Below are positions 25,453-33,311 of a stretch of DNA of 41,369 nt, piece by piece. The translations under genes and the position numbers were made by a program. Origin of the DNA: a virus. The stretch lies in IMG/VR virus record IMGVR_UViG_3300006622_000024, positions 1 to 41,369 of that record. One strand, given 5' to 3'. The stretch's first letter is position 1. Each line of letters starts with the position of its first letter. The notes under the pieces were generated by a model that made no database searches, was not told the DNA's origin, and saw only the letters and a list, made by a program, of their open reading frames with translations.

Positions 25453-25887
25453 TTATACTCCTGTTCTTTGTTTTGATTTTTCTTCAGCAGCTTTTAATAT
25501 AGCTGTAGCTTTTTTAGGATCAAATCCTGGTATATCACTAAAGCTTACTCCTACGTCTGCCCCTCCTGTATTAGCTAATTCTGTTACTGCTCTAGAAGCT
25601 AAATTAGGTTTTTGTACTCCACCTCCTACAAAGTTTTTAGCATCTTGAGAGGTCATCGATATTGCTGTCTGTTCTAACATGGTTTCTAATGAACCTTGCT
25701 TACCTATAGGTGTTGACCACTTTTTAGGCATTGATTCGCTAACCTTAACATATGCGTTAGCTTTCTGAAGTTTAGGTTCAGGGGTAGAGGCGATTTTAAC
25801 TGCTTCTGTAATTACATCTTGTAACTCCTCCTTTACCGCTGCTCTTACTTCTTCTCGTATGATTTTTCTTAATTGATCGAGTTTCAT
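25453..25887 (-). CDS. Small virion protein with MKLDQLRKIIREE leader
   Basis: A 144-residue protein. The first residues MKLDQLRKIIREEVRAAVKE form an amphipathic helix that contains I-R-E and resembles the leader found on other genes here. The middle is Gly/Ser/Ala-rich (NFVGGGVQKP) and the C-terminus is a short helix (FDPKKATAILKAAEE). No family is recognised. It stands between the hub-like and gp25 genes, so a tail location competes with the head location suggested by the leader. A CTATTTATA box lies only 3 nt upstream of its ATG. Confidence 0.7.
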   Translation of the reverse strand: MKLDQLRKIIREEVRAAVKEELQDVITEAVKIASTPEPKLQKANAYVKVSESMPKKWSTPIGKQGSLETMLEQTAISMTSQDAKNFVGGGVQKPNLASRAVTELANTGGADVGVSFSDIPGFDPKKATAILKAAEEKSKQRTGV

Positions 25888-25890
25888 ATA

Positions 25891-25899
25891 TATAAATAG
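25891..25899 (-). promoter_or_regulatory. Candidate late-type promoter motif CTATTTATA
   Basis: Minus-strand CTATTTATA ends 3 nt before the ATG at 25887. If this is a -10 box, the transcript would be leaderless or nearly so. If not, it may be a processing or translation-initiation element. The motif is the same as at 28855-28863. Confidence 0.4.
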
Positions 25900-25904
25900 T
25901 TTAG

Positions 25905-27323
25905 TTATGGAAGTTGATTATCTATTCTGAATTTTATTTCATCTAAAAGTACATCTACTGATGAACTAAAAGATTTTTGCCCTCTCATCACTATAACATT
26001 TTGAGGATCTCTTGCAATTGCAAAGTGTCTCGGTGCTATAGAGGGTGAGTCTGGGTCTTTAACAATCTCTAGCTCGTATTGTATTCCGTTAGGACCTTCG
26101 TGAAAGAATCTTCCGTCACTTTCCTTATCTTGAGCTGTTGGGAGTGTTAAATCGTCTAACAGGTTTTTAAGAGTATCTTTTACCGATTCTGGTAAGTTAC
26201 TATTCTCCAATCCTTGGAGTCCTGAGTTTAATACTTTTATTGCATCTTGTTCTATTTCTAGAGGTGTTTTCCATGGTCCAATAGGAGGTGGTCCTGATTC
26301 GAAACCTTTACCTCCTTCTGCATCGGCAGGAGTTGATGTATGGTCTTTAGTACATACGTACAACTTACTGTCCATCTTTACGTTATCGTCTTCAAAGTAC
26401 TTAACACCTGCTTGCCATTTACCTCTAAATCTACTGTCACTTAAATCTGCTTTACCAGAAGTGAAGAGTCTATCTTTACCTGTAAGTTTTTCATCCGATA
26501 GTTTAGAGTTAACCAAGCTATCAGAGTTACCGCTTAGAGGTCTTCCTGTTATAGGGTCGATTTCTTCTTGTGCTGTTAACTCAGAGTCTTTTTGATTAGG
26601 ATTAGGAAGTCCATCAGATGAAGTGCCATTTAAGTCTTTACTTGAATTTTGATTCAGTAACTTAGGTCCTAAAGAAGAGAATATCATTACTGGTTCTTCC
26701 GCTTCTTCGTCTTCTAAAAGGCCTGCTGCTGCTAATTCTTCTTGACTGATAGTTCCTTTCTCTAATTCCTTTTTCAATGCTAATTCTACCTCACAGGCTT
26801 TAAGTGCATTATCTGCTCTTGATAGATTACCTTTCATTACCCCTGTACTCATTGTAGGTATTTGCATAACAGCATCGACACATTGTACTATCTCTTTTAT
26901 TTGTTTTATCAGCTCCTTAATAAGGTGCATTGTGTCTGCATATTTAGTAGTAATATTAATAGGTAATCCTAAAATTAAACCACCAGCAGGTCCAGGAGGA
27001 ATACCAACACCTTGAGGGATAGGTAGTGCTAATATAATTTTATATGCTGCTTCTAATCCACCTAGAGGTCCTTTAATCTTACCAGGTAGAGAGGCAAACT
27101 TACTTAACTTACCATCCATAGCTTTGACAGCTCTATCGATTTGAGTCTTTTGGTTTCTCATTCGAACTAATTCAGCTTCTGTTGGACAGCCTTTTCGATT
27201 AAGTTTGTTTGTAATAGTTAACCCCTGTTTAACAATCTTTGCAGATACGTTCCCTTGTATCTTTCCAACGATTGTGGCGACTGCTCCTGGTAATCCTGTA
27301 TCTGGTATATTAACGTAAGGCAT
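25905..27323 (-). CDS. Baseplate hub-like protein with chitin-binding-type module
   Basis: A 472-residue protein. Residues 1-190 are hydrophobic and helical with Gly/Pro stretches (IPQGVGIPPGPAGG). A Ser/Asn-rich linker follows at about 225-290. Near 297-350 a segment FRGKWQAGVKYFEDDNVKMD, then KLYVCTKDHTS, matches the W..G..Y..GD.V..Y.C..H pattern of CBM5/12 carbohydrate-binding modules. A final domain of about 100 residues is alpha/beta. It shares one base with the spike gene upstream, so it probably sits at the tail tip and may contact surface polysaccharide. Confidence 0.7.
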   Translation of the reverse strand: MPYVNIPDTGLPGAVATIVGKIQGNVSAKIVKQGLTITNKLNRKGCPTEAELVRMRNQKTQIDRAVKAMDGKLSKFASLPGKIKGPLGGLEAAYKIILALPIPQGVGIPPGPAGGLILGLPINITTKYADTMHLIKELIKQIKEIVQCVDAVMQIPTMSTGVMKGNLSRADNALKACEVELALKKELEKGTISQEELAAAGLLEDEEAEEPVMIFSSLGPKLLNQNSSKDLNGTSSDGLPNPNQKDSELTAQEEIDPITGRPLSGNSDSLVNSKLSDEKLTGKDRLFTSGKADLSDSRFRGKWQAGVKYFEDDNVKMDSKLYVCTKDHTSTPADAEGGKGFESGPPPIGPWKTPLEIEQDAIKVLNSGLQGLENSNLPESVKDTLKNLLDDLTLPTAQDKESDGRFFHEGPNGIQYELEIVKDPDSPSIAPRHFAIARDPQNVIVMRGQKSFSSSVDVLLDEIKFRIDNQLP

Positions 27324-28480
27324 TATTCAGTGAATACTTTTTTAGAAAGTAGTGGTTTTAATAAGTTTCTTAGTTGAGGTATAACTGGCTTAATAGAGTT
27401 AGCAGTAGATTTCATTACTGCAATAGCTGCTGGTGGAGCTGAAGGCATACTGGCCATAGTTTTGATTAATATTTCAAATTGAGATAAATAATCATCTAAC
27501 CAGTCTATAGAAGTCTGTCCTAATAGAACAGGCTCTCTTTCCCCAAATGCTTCAGTTCCTAAATAAACTTTAGTAGCATCTAAAGCTACATACTCTTCTC
27601 CATCTATACCTACTCTAGCAGCATTAAGTCCAATGTCTTCAGTAGCAGATAGGTATATACCTTCTTCTTTTGAATTAAAAAATAATCTTCCAGAGTTTAC
27701 AACAACTTGGCTTCCTTTATATGCATCTGCTTCTTTTGGTTCAGAAGAAAAAGCTTTTCGTTTCTTGTTAGCTTGAGTAAGTTTAAACTTGTGATCTGAA
27801 CCTAGATATATGGAAGCTGGGTCTTTATCTATATCTTCTACTACTAGAGTGGTTCCGGATCCTTGATTATCTTGACCATTGGATATAATAGTATATGGCA
27901 TACCGTTATTAGAGCCGTCTGTAAAGATATTTGTATCGTACTTAGTTCCTCCTAATCTAATAGTATTTCCGTATCTACCTTCTATAATAGTATCTCCAGG
28001 GAATGACTGTAAAGGACCTATTTTATCATTTTCTTCAAACTCATCACCTAGTTCAGGTGCTGAAGCTTGCCATGGAAATGCTGTAACGTCTGGGTAAGCA
28101 TTATGGTGTGGGTGGTTCCACATAGGAACTACGTGTGTCCAGTAATACTTTTTAACATTAGAATCTGACTCTCTCCCTGTTTCTGCAGGTAAGCTTTCTG
28201 CTCTAATGATTTCGTTAATTAAAGGTACTCTTCTATATAGAGGATCTATACAGTATGCAAATTTAAGAGAAAGTACGTCGTCGTTGTTTCTACCTCCCTG
28301 AAGTGGTCTAAAAACTACTCCATTAATAGAGTTAGATTTATCATACCTGTCATAAGCTTCTGAGTTTCCATCATATACAACTTCAACTACTCTACCAAAG
28401 ACAACGTCAGTACCTCCTGTACCTCCACCGCCTCCAGAGCCGCCTCCGCTACTTACACCAAATCCATAGTTATACGGCAT
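27323..28480 (-). CDS. Central spike, gp5-like without lysozyme
   Basis: A 385-residue protein. The N-terminus is Gly-rich (SSGGGSGGGGGTGG). The middle has the OB-fold-like PLQSFPGDTIIEGRYGNTIR segment typical of gp5/spike proteins. Residues 270-330 form a repetitive beta region (GIYLSATEDIGLNAA) like the triple-stranded needle, and the C-terminus is helical. T4 gp5 also carries a lysozyme domain; none is visible here, so the cell-wall hydrolase must lie elsewhere. It overlaps the upstream small gene by 11 bp. Confidence 0.8.
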   Translation of the reverse strand: MPYNYGFGVSSGGGSGGGGGTGGTDVVFGRVVEVVYDGNSEAYDRYDKSNSINGVVFRPLQGGRNNDDVLSLKFAYCIDPLYRRVPLINEIIRAESLPAETGRESDSNVKKYYWTHVVPMWNHPHHNAYPDVTAFPWQASAPELGDEFEENDKIGPLQSFPGDTIIEGRYGNTIRLGGTKYDTNIFTDGSNNGMPYTIISNGQDNQGSGTTLVVEDIDKDPASIYLGSDHKFKLTQANKKRKAFSSEPKEADAYKGSQVVVNSGRLFFNSKEEGIYLSATEDIGLNAARVGIDGEEYVALDATKVYLGTEAFGEREPVLLGQTSIDWLDDYLSQFEILIKTMASMPSAPPAAIAVMKSTANSIKPVIPQLRNLLKPLLSKKVFTE

Positions 28481-28841
28481 CTTCTTCGTCAGATTGTTTT
28501 TCTACAGAATCTACTTCTTTTTCGATCTGCTCTTGTTCGTCTAATAAGTCTTGTAGCTCTGAGAAGTCAAATTCGTTTGAATCTCCTTTAGCTTGTGCTG
28601 ATTCTATCCTCTGTATAATGGTGGCAAGCTTAATTAAAGCTTCATCATTCTTAACTCCTATCTCCATATATTCCTTAATCATAGGAACAATGAGAGTAGC
28701 GTCTCCAATATTTTCAATAAGAGGTTTTAATTCTCCAATAAGGCCTTTTACTTGCCCTTTAGTTTCTTTTGAGTTGTCATAGATTTCACCAAAAAGGTCA
28801 GATAGAGTTTTACCTTTGAATATTTCTTTATCTAAACTCAT
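28470..28841 (-). CDS. Small acidic helical phage protein
   Basis: A 123-residue acidic protein. It is helical throughout, with VKGLIGELKPLIENIGDATL and a segment LIVPMIKEYMEIGVKNDEAL, then an acidic tail ending QSDEEDAV. I recall this middle segment from structural regions of marine T4-like phages, where it lacks a function. It may be a chaperone or adaptor for spike assembly. It follows a CTATTTATA box and leads into the spike gene with an 11-bp overlap. Confidence 0.75.
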   Translation of the reverse strand: MSLDKEIFKGKTLSDLFGEIYDNSKETKGQVKGLIGELKPLIENIGDATLIVPMIKEYMEIGVKNDEALIKLATIIQRIESAQAKGDSNEFDFSELQDLLDEQEQIEKEVDSVEKQSDEEDAV

Positions 28842-28854
28842 AATATGTTTTTAT

Positions 28855-28863
28855 TATAAATAG
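28855..28863 (-). promoter_or_regulatory. Candidate late-type promoter motif CTATTTATA
   Basis: Minus-strand CTATTTATA, 13 nt before the ATG at 28841 and directly after the late sigma-factor gene. It would start the tail transcript running through spike, hub, gp25 and gp6. Confidence 0.45.
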
Positions 28864-28865
28864 AG

Positions 28866-29576
28866 TTACAATGGAATAGTTGAAACTAGTCCTTGATCAT
28901 AAAGTTTCTGATATTTTTGTCTAAAGTCTTCTTTTAGTACATTTATAACTCTTGTAAGGTAGGGAGTATCACAATCAGTCATTTCTCTTATATAAATATA
29001 TAATGCTTTCTTCTTGAATATCTCTAAATCGTTTCTAGTCTTAAATATCGTTAGGACTGCATCAGCTATTTTGATTTCACTTTCTTTAGTAAAAGTCTCT
29101 TCTAAGTTCTCATAGCACTGCTCTATCCAGGAATCCATAAATTGAGATAATGTGATTGATTGATCACTATCTAGATGTTGGGTTGGGTTTCCTTCGTAGG
29201 ATTCTTCCATGTCGCTAAAGCTACCTATTTGCTTTAGTTTCTTATAATTCTTATTATTATAATTAATTAACCAACGTTTTACAATTGTACCAAAGTATGA
29301 ATATGCTTTAGCACCATTAGTAGGATCAAATTTAGATATTTTCTCTTCTACTAAAACAGAAACGATCTCATGTTTGAGATCTTCTATCTGCTCTACATCT
29401 GTATAGTAGAATTTAAATGTGTGGATAATGTTTTCTGCTAGCTTATAAAAAGGAATGTAGATGTGTTCTGTAAATATCTTGTTCCTATATTCTATATCTG
29501 TAGAATTATTATACTTAACTATATACTCTTCTGTCTCTTTAGTAAAATAGTTAGCTTTGGATTTCTTTCTTGCCAT
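28866..29576 (-). CDS. Late transcription sigma factor, T4 gp55-like
   Basis: A 236-residue protein, somewhat longer than T4 gp55 (185). The region RNKIFTEHIYIPFYKLAENI with IEDLKHEIVSVLVEEKISKF and the phrase AYSYFGTIVKRWLI corresponds to sigma region 2, which binds the RNA-polymerase clamp and opens the -10 box. No region 4 is present, as expected for gp55, which recognises only the late TATAAATA box and depends on sliding clamp and co-activator. Its presence predicts late promoters without a -35 element. It overlaps the membrane gene upstream by 26 bp. Confidence 0.9.
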   Translation of the reverse strand: MARKKSKANYFTKETEEYIVKYNNSTDIEYRNKIFTEHIYIPFYKLAENIIHTFKFYYTDVEQIEDLKHEIVSVLVEEKISKFDPTNGAKAYSYFGTIVKRWLINYNNKNYKKLKQIGSFSDMEESYEGNPTQHLDSDQSITLSQFMDSWIEQCYENLEETFTKESEIKIADAVLTIFKTRNDLEIFKKKALYIYIREMTDCDTPYLTRVINVLKEDFRQKYQKLYDQGLVSTIPL

Positions 29577-29871
29577 AGTTTTCCGGGAGCATGTATGTGT
29601 TTAGCTCGTTCTGTACTTCTTTCATTTGTTCAAAAAAATAACCGACCTCATCGTCTCCTTGAAATACCCCTTTTTCATCTAGGCTTTGTAGGTGCTTTTG
29701 CGAATCTCTTATAATATTTGAGATTCTCTGAAGATATTGGGTTTGATCTATCGTTATATCTTCATATTTTTCGTTTTTCAACAATAGATTTCTTATAAGA
29801 TAAGATAAAAAAAGTATAATAGCAACTAAAATTCCGGAAATTGTGTAAAAAAGTGTTGGGTTAATGTCCAT
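29551..29871 (-). CDS. Small membrane protein with cytoplasmic coiled coil
   Basis: A 106-residue protein with one N-terminal transmembrane segment (about 7-30, TISGILVAIILFLSYLI) and a charged helical tail. The tail ends MLPENYGKKEIQS. Such a protein next to gp55 is common in marine T4-like phages, without a known role. It overlaps the sigma-factor start by 26 bp, implying coupled translation. Confidence 0.75.
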   Translation of the reverse strand: MDINPTLFYTISGILVAIILFLSYLIRNLLLKNEKYEDITIDQTQYLQRISNIIRDSQKHLQSLDEKGVFQGDDEVGYFFEQMKEVQNELNTYMLPENYGKKEIQS

Positions 29872-29872
29872 A

Positions 29873-30607
29873 TTATAGATTTTTTAGCATTTTACTAAGA
29901 CCTTCTGAAGAATTAACTGTTCTTCCTGTAGTGGACTTAGTTTTTTTAGTTTTTTGAGCAGTAGAACCGCCGTTTCTTTTAAACATATCGTATTCTACTT
30001 TAGAAGCAAGGAAGTCTGCAGTATGTAGAATTGATATGATAGATGTTTTCTGTCTAGATGACTCCATATTACTGAAGAAGTATGCTTCATTGGCTTTATC
30101 GAACACTCCATCATGTAGTCTAATACCTAAGAACTCTAACATGTCTACTTGAATACCAAATTTCTGTAGTATAAACAGAGATCTATCTGGTATAAGCATA
30201 AATTGTAGGTCTGGATTATATGTATACTTCTCTTGAAGCTTATCTTGTCTCCATTTATCCGTCTGAGGTATATAATTAGGTGCGTCTCCGTCACCCATTT
30301 TACCTAAGTCGTGGAAGAGGGCGGCGAAAGCTAATTGCTCATCAGTAAAATCAATAGTACCTCCCATTTCCTCATATAAAGCCTTTTGTTTAAAAGCAAA
30401 TTGAACTACCCTATTCACGTGATCAATATAACCACCAGGGAAAGCATTATGATACCAAGTCTTACTACTAGCAGGAGCCATTACATAGTTCTCACCTAAG
30501 TGGTCTAACATAGCTTTTACCTTAGTAGCTCTCTCATCGGAAAGATAGTGGTTTATAATCTTTAAATGCTTCTCGTAATTCTTACTAATTTGTTCTGCTT
30601 CTAACAT
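29873..30607 (-). CDS. HD-domain phosphohydrolase
   Basis: A 244-residue protein with HD-superfamily ligands: H53 or H63 (WYHNAFPGGYIDHVNR), the H99-D100 doublet (ALFHDLGKMGDGD) and a late HTADFLASK. The metal-dependent phosphohydrolase could act on nucleotides or cyclic dinucleotides. A lysine-rich tail (KKTKSTTGR) follows the domain. Upstream lie a TATAAATA box and a TTGC-N19-TATCTTCG site, so it heads the unit that includes the late sigma factor. Confidence 0.85.
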   Translation of the reverse strand: MLEAEQISKNYEKHLKIINHYLSDERATKVKAMLDHLGENYVMAPASSKTWYHNAFPGGYIDHVNRVVQFAFKQKALYEEMGGTIDFTDEQLAFAALFHDLGKMGDGDAPNYIPQTDKWRQDKLQEKYTYNPDLQFMLIPDRSLFILQKFGIQVDMLEFLGIRLHDGVFDKANEAYFFSNMESSRQKTSIISILHTADFLASKVEYDMFKRNGGSTAQKTKKTKSTTGRTVNSSEGLSKMLKNL

Positions 30608-30653
30608 ACGTAACCTTTTAAAATTTATTATTAATTATTAATATTATTATTTT

Positions 30654-30661
30654 TATTTATA
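30654..30661 (-). promoter_or_regulatory. T4-type late box TATAAATA
   Basis: Minus-strand TATAAATA followed by an A-rich run, 46 nt upstream of the HD gene ATG. This is the only intergenic site I found with the true T4 late orientation. The surrounding 30608-30720 region is almost pure A/T, so chance is possible. Confidence 0.35.
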
Positions 30662-30727
30662 TTGTTATTATATGATTATTAATATATTTTTTATTATATT
30701 TAATATATTATCTTATATAACATATAT

Positions 30728-30758
30728 CGAAGATATTAAATTTAAGGCAGAAAGGCAA
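30728..30758 (-). promoter_or_regulatory. Promoter, TTGC-N19-TATCTTCG, before the HD/sigma unit
   Basis: Minus-strand TTGC (30758-30755), exactly 19 nt, then TATCTTCG (30735-30728). It matches the spacing and boxes of the other eight sites. It starts at the stop of the 209-residue lipoprotein gene and leaves a 120-nt A/T-rich leader before the HD gene. Confidence 0.6.
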
Positions 30759-31388
30759 CTATTCTACAATAAATTTTTCAACATAATGATCTTTCACTAT
30801 AGATTCATTACCTGCATCCCAAAATACCTTCATATAAACACTTATAGTATCACCTATCATTTGAGGAATAAATGGACCTAAGTAACGTCTCGTCTTATAT
30901 CCTTCTGGTTTATCGTGAAAGTATATAGGAGAAGATTGAGCTATATTTACTTCTATACCTTCAAACTGAGTTAAGTTTAGATCATTATAACCTGCCGGTA
31001 GCGGTATTCCGTCCTGATCAACTAATCCAAAAGGATCATATAGTACTTGCTGTATAACTAAAGTATCTCCTATAACCCAAGATGTATTACTAGTAAACTC
31101 GGCCGTTGCAACAGCAGCATCATTATACCTATAGTAACGATCTGTTTTATCTGCATAAGCATCTACGTAAAAGTAAGGTAGATACTCACCCGTCCAATCT
31201 AGTTCTACATGATAATACCCGTTACTATCCTTCTCTCTATAAAACTCTATATAAGCATTACAATCACCAGACTCGCAGGTTGGAGGGACGATTGGTTCAG
31301 GTGTGCAGGAAGTGAGGGCAAATATAAAGCCGACGGCCGCCGCGCGAAACGCGCGAAGTTGCCACGAAAATTTTCTACTATTATTCAT
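30759..31388 (-). CDS. Predicted lipoprotein with GC-rich insert in its signal peptide
   Basis: A 209-residue protein with signal peptide ending in lipobox LTSC (Cys28) followed by TPEPIVPPTCESGDC. The mature part is beta-rich, with paired cysteines near 38 and 43. Residues 8-20 (SWQLRAFRAAAVG) are encoded by a strikingly GC-rich palindromic segment (31329-31366) unlike the rest of the gene. The product is probably an outer-membrane or periplasmic lipoprotein that alters the infected cell surface; function unknown. It overlaps the upstream gene by 8 bp. Confidence 0.8.
   Translation of the reverse strand: MNNSRKFSWQLRAFRAAAVGFIFALTSCTPEPIVPPTCESGDCNAYIEFYREKDSNGYYHVELDWTGEYLPYFYVDAYADKTDRYYRYNDAAVATAEFTSNTSWVIGDTLVIQQVLYDPFGLVDQDGIPLPAGYNDLNLTQFEGIEVNIAQSSPIYFHDKPEGYKTRRYLGPFIPQMIGDTISVYMKVFWDAGNESIVKDHYVEKFIVE
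31329..31366 (-). repeat. GC-rich palindromic element, copy 3 (in-frame in lipoprotein)
   Basis: Minus-strand CGTGGCAACTTCG followed by a perfect CGCGCG-TTT-CGCGCG hairpin and more GC. The 13-nt core differs at one base from copy 2 (CGTGGCGACTTCG, plus strand). It interrupts an A/T-rich gene without breaking the frame. Membership in one family with copies 1 and 2 is likely but rests on the short core. Confidence 0.5.
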
Positions 31389-31872
31389 TGTTAATCATTT
31401 TATAAGGTTCTCCTATTCTTTCTACTACAGACTTAGCTTCGTTAACAGAGATACTAAAGAACTCTTTATTTTTAGATACTCTAAATCCATTTTCTTCTAG
31501 ATATAGGTGTACTTGTTTTTCTACATCATGTGCATTAAAGCATGGTAACGCCCATTCTACTATAAAGTCTTGAGCTACACCGGTAGCACTATTAATTTGT
31601 TTTACCCTTTCAGACGGTTTATTCTTTGTAAAGCCTATCTTTACTATACCAGGCATAAGAGGATTGGATAGTACATATACGTATTGACAGCCAGTCATCC
31701 CTTTAGGTATAGAGATCTTCTTAGGGCGGTTAGTATAATACGTTACTGATTCCCATCCATCTCCTTTATCAGAAGGTGTTAACGTGAAGTAGGCAGCTTC
31801 TGAGTTAGTATAGTCCTCGGAGACTTTGATTAGACCTTGAGCTTCTTCTATTGTTATTCTTTTTATTCCCAT
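31381..31872 (-). CDS. T5orf172/MUG113-type GIY-YIG-like protein
   Basis: A 163-residue protein. Residues 64-150 match the T5orf172 layout: YVYVLSNPLMPGIVKIGFT, then RVKQINSATG, a Glu in HDVEKQVHLYL and a final KNKEFFSIS. This is a GIY-YIG-fold family found in phages and bacteria, often near DNA-modification or lysogeny functions. It may be a nuclease or only DNA binding. It shares 10 bp with the upstream SGNH gene and 8 bp with the lipoprotein. Confidence 0.8.
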   Translation of the reverse strand: MGIKRITIEEAQGLIKVSEDYTNSEAAYFTLTPSDKGDGWESVTYYTNRPKKISIPKGMTGCQYVYVLSNPLMPGIVKIGFTKNKPSERVKQINSATGVAQDFIVEWALPCFNAHDVEKQVHLYLEENGFRVSKNKEFFSISVNEAKSVVERIGEPYKMINNE

Positions 31873-32501
31873 GGTATTGTTTTTATTAAATGTTCTGCCA
31901 TCTCTTTATGACCTTGTTTACCAAAATGACTATCTCCTGTCCATTTAGATTCTTCTAACTTCTTACCAGGTACATACATCCTATTAGGATCTTCGAATAT
32001 CCAATCCTCAAAATATATACTACCATTAGGAGCCTTAATTAATAAGTCATCTATACTCTCTAACCATTTAAAAGCTCTTCTAAATATAATACCATCTTTA
32101 CTCCAACACCATCCATAAGCTTTATAACCTGCCTCTCTCAATAACCTAAGAGTAGCACAAAAACCATTTACATTTAAAGCAGCAGCCTCATCAGGATCAA
32201 TTCCATATTGAGCATATAGATGTAACGTCTCTTCAAAGTAAGGAGAAGTAGATCTACCAAAGAAAGAAGGACTTATTATAATAATATCCTCTTTACTGAT
32301 AACATTATCCGCTATATCTCTTTCTATTCTACCTCTTATAGTACCCCAACCAGCAGCACACTCCGCTCTTTCTTTAAGAGAATAACCTGTTTTACTAGCA
32401 ACTATATGAGGCCAACTATCACTTAGAGTCATAGTAGGTACATCCTCATTATCTTGAAATAATAGAGAAAAAGAACAGCCGTATATCCAAACCTTCTTCA
32501 T
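31863..32501 (-). CDS. SGNH/GDSL-like hydrolase
   Basis: A 212-residue protein. The N-terminal IYGCSFS holds the candidate nucleophile Ser10, IIIISPSFFGR corresponds to a mid block, and GDSHFGKQGHKEMAEHL near the end supplies the Asp/His pair. SGNH hydrolases in phages may deacetylate or de-esterify surface glycans. No signal peptide is present, so action is cytoplasmic or in the virion. It precedes T5orf172 and the lipoprotein in one operon. Confidence 0.78.
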   Translation of the reverse strand: MKKVWIYGCSFSLLFQDNEDVPTMTLSDSWPHIVASKTGYSLKERAECAAGWGTIRGRIERDIADNVISKEDIIIISPSFFGRSTSPYFEETLHLYAQYGIDPDEAAALNVNGFCATLRLLREAGYKAYGWCWSKDGIIFRRAFKWLESIDDLLIKAPNGSIYFEDWIFEDPNRMYVPGKKLEESKWTGDSHFGKQGHKEMAEHLIKTIPWE

Positions 32502-32502
32502 A

Positions 32503-32673
32503 TTAACCTATTTCACACATTAATTGGTATTTATCATGTCGAGCCTGGCTTTGAGCCTCTATATCCCAAGCCTCATCTGCTGTTACACATATCTCTTCTC
32601 CATTACGAAGAATAATAGCACATTCATCTCCCGATAAACCACATGTAAAAAATCTTAATACTGAATCAAACAT
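32503..32673 (-). CDS. Small hypothetical protein
   Basis: A 56-residue protein starting MFDSVLRFFTCGLSGDECAI with ATADEAWDIEAQS-like helical sequence after it. The start has the AAAGGTTATG context and a TTGC-N19-TATATTAA promoter 31 nt upstream. It ends one base before the SGNH gene start, so it probably leads that transcript. No family is recognised. Confidence 0.75.
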   Translation of the reverse strand: MFDSVLRFFTCGLSGDECAIILRNGEEICVTADEAWDIEAQSQARHDKYQLMCEIG

Positions 32674-32703
32674 AACCTTTATTATTTTAACTATTAATAT
32701 ACC

Positions 32704-32734
32704 TTAATATACGAATAATTAAGTTACTAGGCAA
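32704..32734 (-). promoter_or_regulatory. Promoter, TTGC-N19-TATATTAA
   Basis: Minus-strand TTGC (32734-32731), 19 nt, TATATTAA (32711-32704), then a leader ending AAAGGTTATG at 32673. The TTGC touches the stop codon of the gene at 32735. Confidence 0.7.
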
Positions 32735-33175
32735 CTATTTTCTTATTTTTCTCAATAAAAAATTAGCTTCTATTAGTAAATCTTGGTAGTCTTTGATAGT
32801 TTGACACTTTTCATAGTGCTCTATGCCTTGAAAATACTCTCTCAAGTCATCTAAACCCTTAAAAACAGTGGCAATTTCGAAAGATTCACCGATTTTATAG
32901 ATATCCTCGAACTTTTTACTGTTAATCCTAAGTAAATACCCGTAGAGCTTCTCAAAATACTTATATTTCGTGATAGATCTCACGTTTTTATACTTTTCTG
33001 GGTATCTCTTCAAGTACATCATGTCCATAATGTAGTAATTATGCATACCTTCTAGCACCATACCCATAAGTACATAAGGATTCTTAAGAGTATCCTGTAC
33101 TCCATGCTCTTCGTAGATTTCCTCATCCCCTTTTTCAAAGAGAGAGAAGAGAGTATGTGGGTCCAATGGTTGCAT
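32735..33175 (-). CDS. Hypothetical helical protein
   Basis: A 146-residue helical protein starting MQPLDPHTLFSLFEKGDEEI, rich in Tyr, Lys and Glu, with no signal or membrane segment. I do not recognise it. It lies at the left arm of the only divergent gene pair in the window; the upstream side holds CTATTTATC (33187-33179), 3 nt before the ATG. A late or alternative promoter is possible. Confidence 0.7.
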   Translation of the reverse strand: MQPLDPHTLFSLFEKGDEEIYEEHGVQDTLKNPYVLMGMVLEGMHNYYIMDMMYLKRYPEKYKNVRSITKYKYFEKLYGYLLRINSKKFEDIYKIGESFEIATVFKGLDDLREYFQGIEHYEKCQTIKDYQDLLIEANFLLRKIRK

Positions 33176-33178
33176 ACT

Positions 33179-33187
33179 GATAAATAG
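33179..33187 (-). promoter_or_regulatory. Candidate late-type promoter motif CTATTTATC
   Basis: Minus-strand CTATTTATC ends 3 nt before the ATG at 33175, the same tight spacing as at 25891. It differs in the last base from the others. Confidence 0.35.
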
Positions 33188-33261
33188 TTTCGATACCTAC
33201 AAGATATGAAGTAATCCCCTATATACCTAAAATTTTTTCGGAATTTTTTCCCCAATATCTG

Positions 33262-33292
33262 TTGGAAACCCGGTAAAAAGTTCATATATTAA
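33262..33292 (+). promoter_or_regulatory. Plus-strand promoter, TTGG-N19-TATATTAA
   Basis: TTGG at 33262-33265, exactly 19 nt, then TATATTAA at 33285-33292, with TTCA before the second box as in several minus-strand copies. It drives the two small plus-strand genes. An AAGG precedes the ATG at 33312. Confidence 0.7.
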
Positions 33293-33311
33293 TAGTATAA
33301 TAAGGTAAAGC

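Noticed and set aside
27323-28480. Tail lysozyme domain in the spike protein
   Set aside because: No lysozyme-like catalytic Glu-Asp-Thr region is visible and the length fits OB fold plus needle only.
33052-33285. 77-codon minus-strand open frame overlapping the divergent intergenic region
   Set aside because: It overlaps the 146-residue gene in another frame and its upstream half covers the promoter region; composition is not protein-like.
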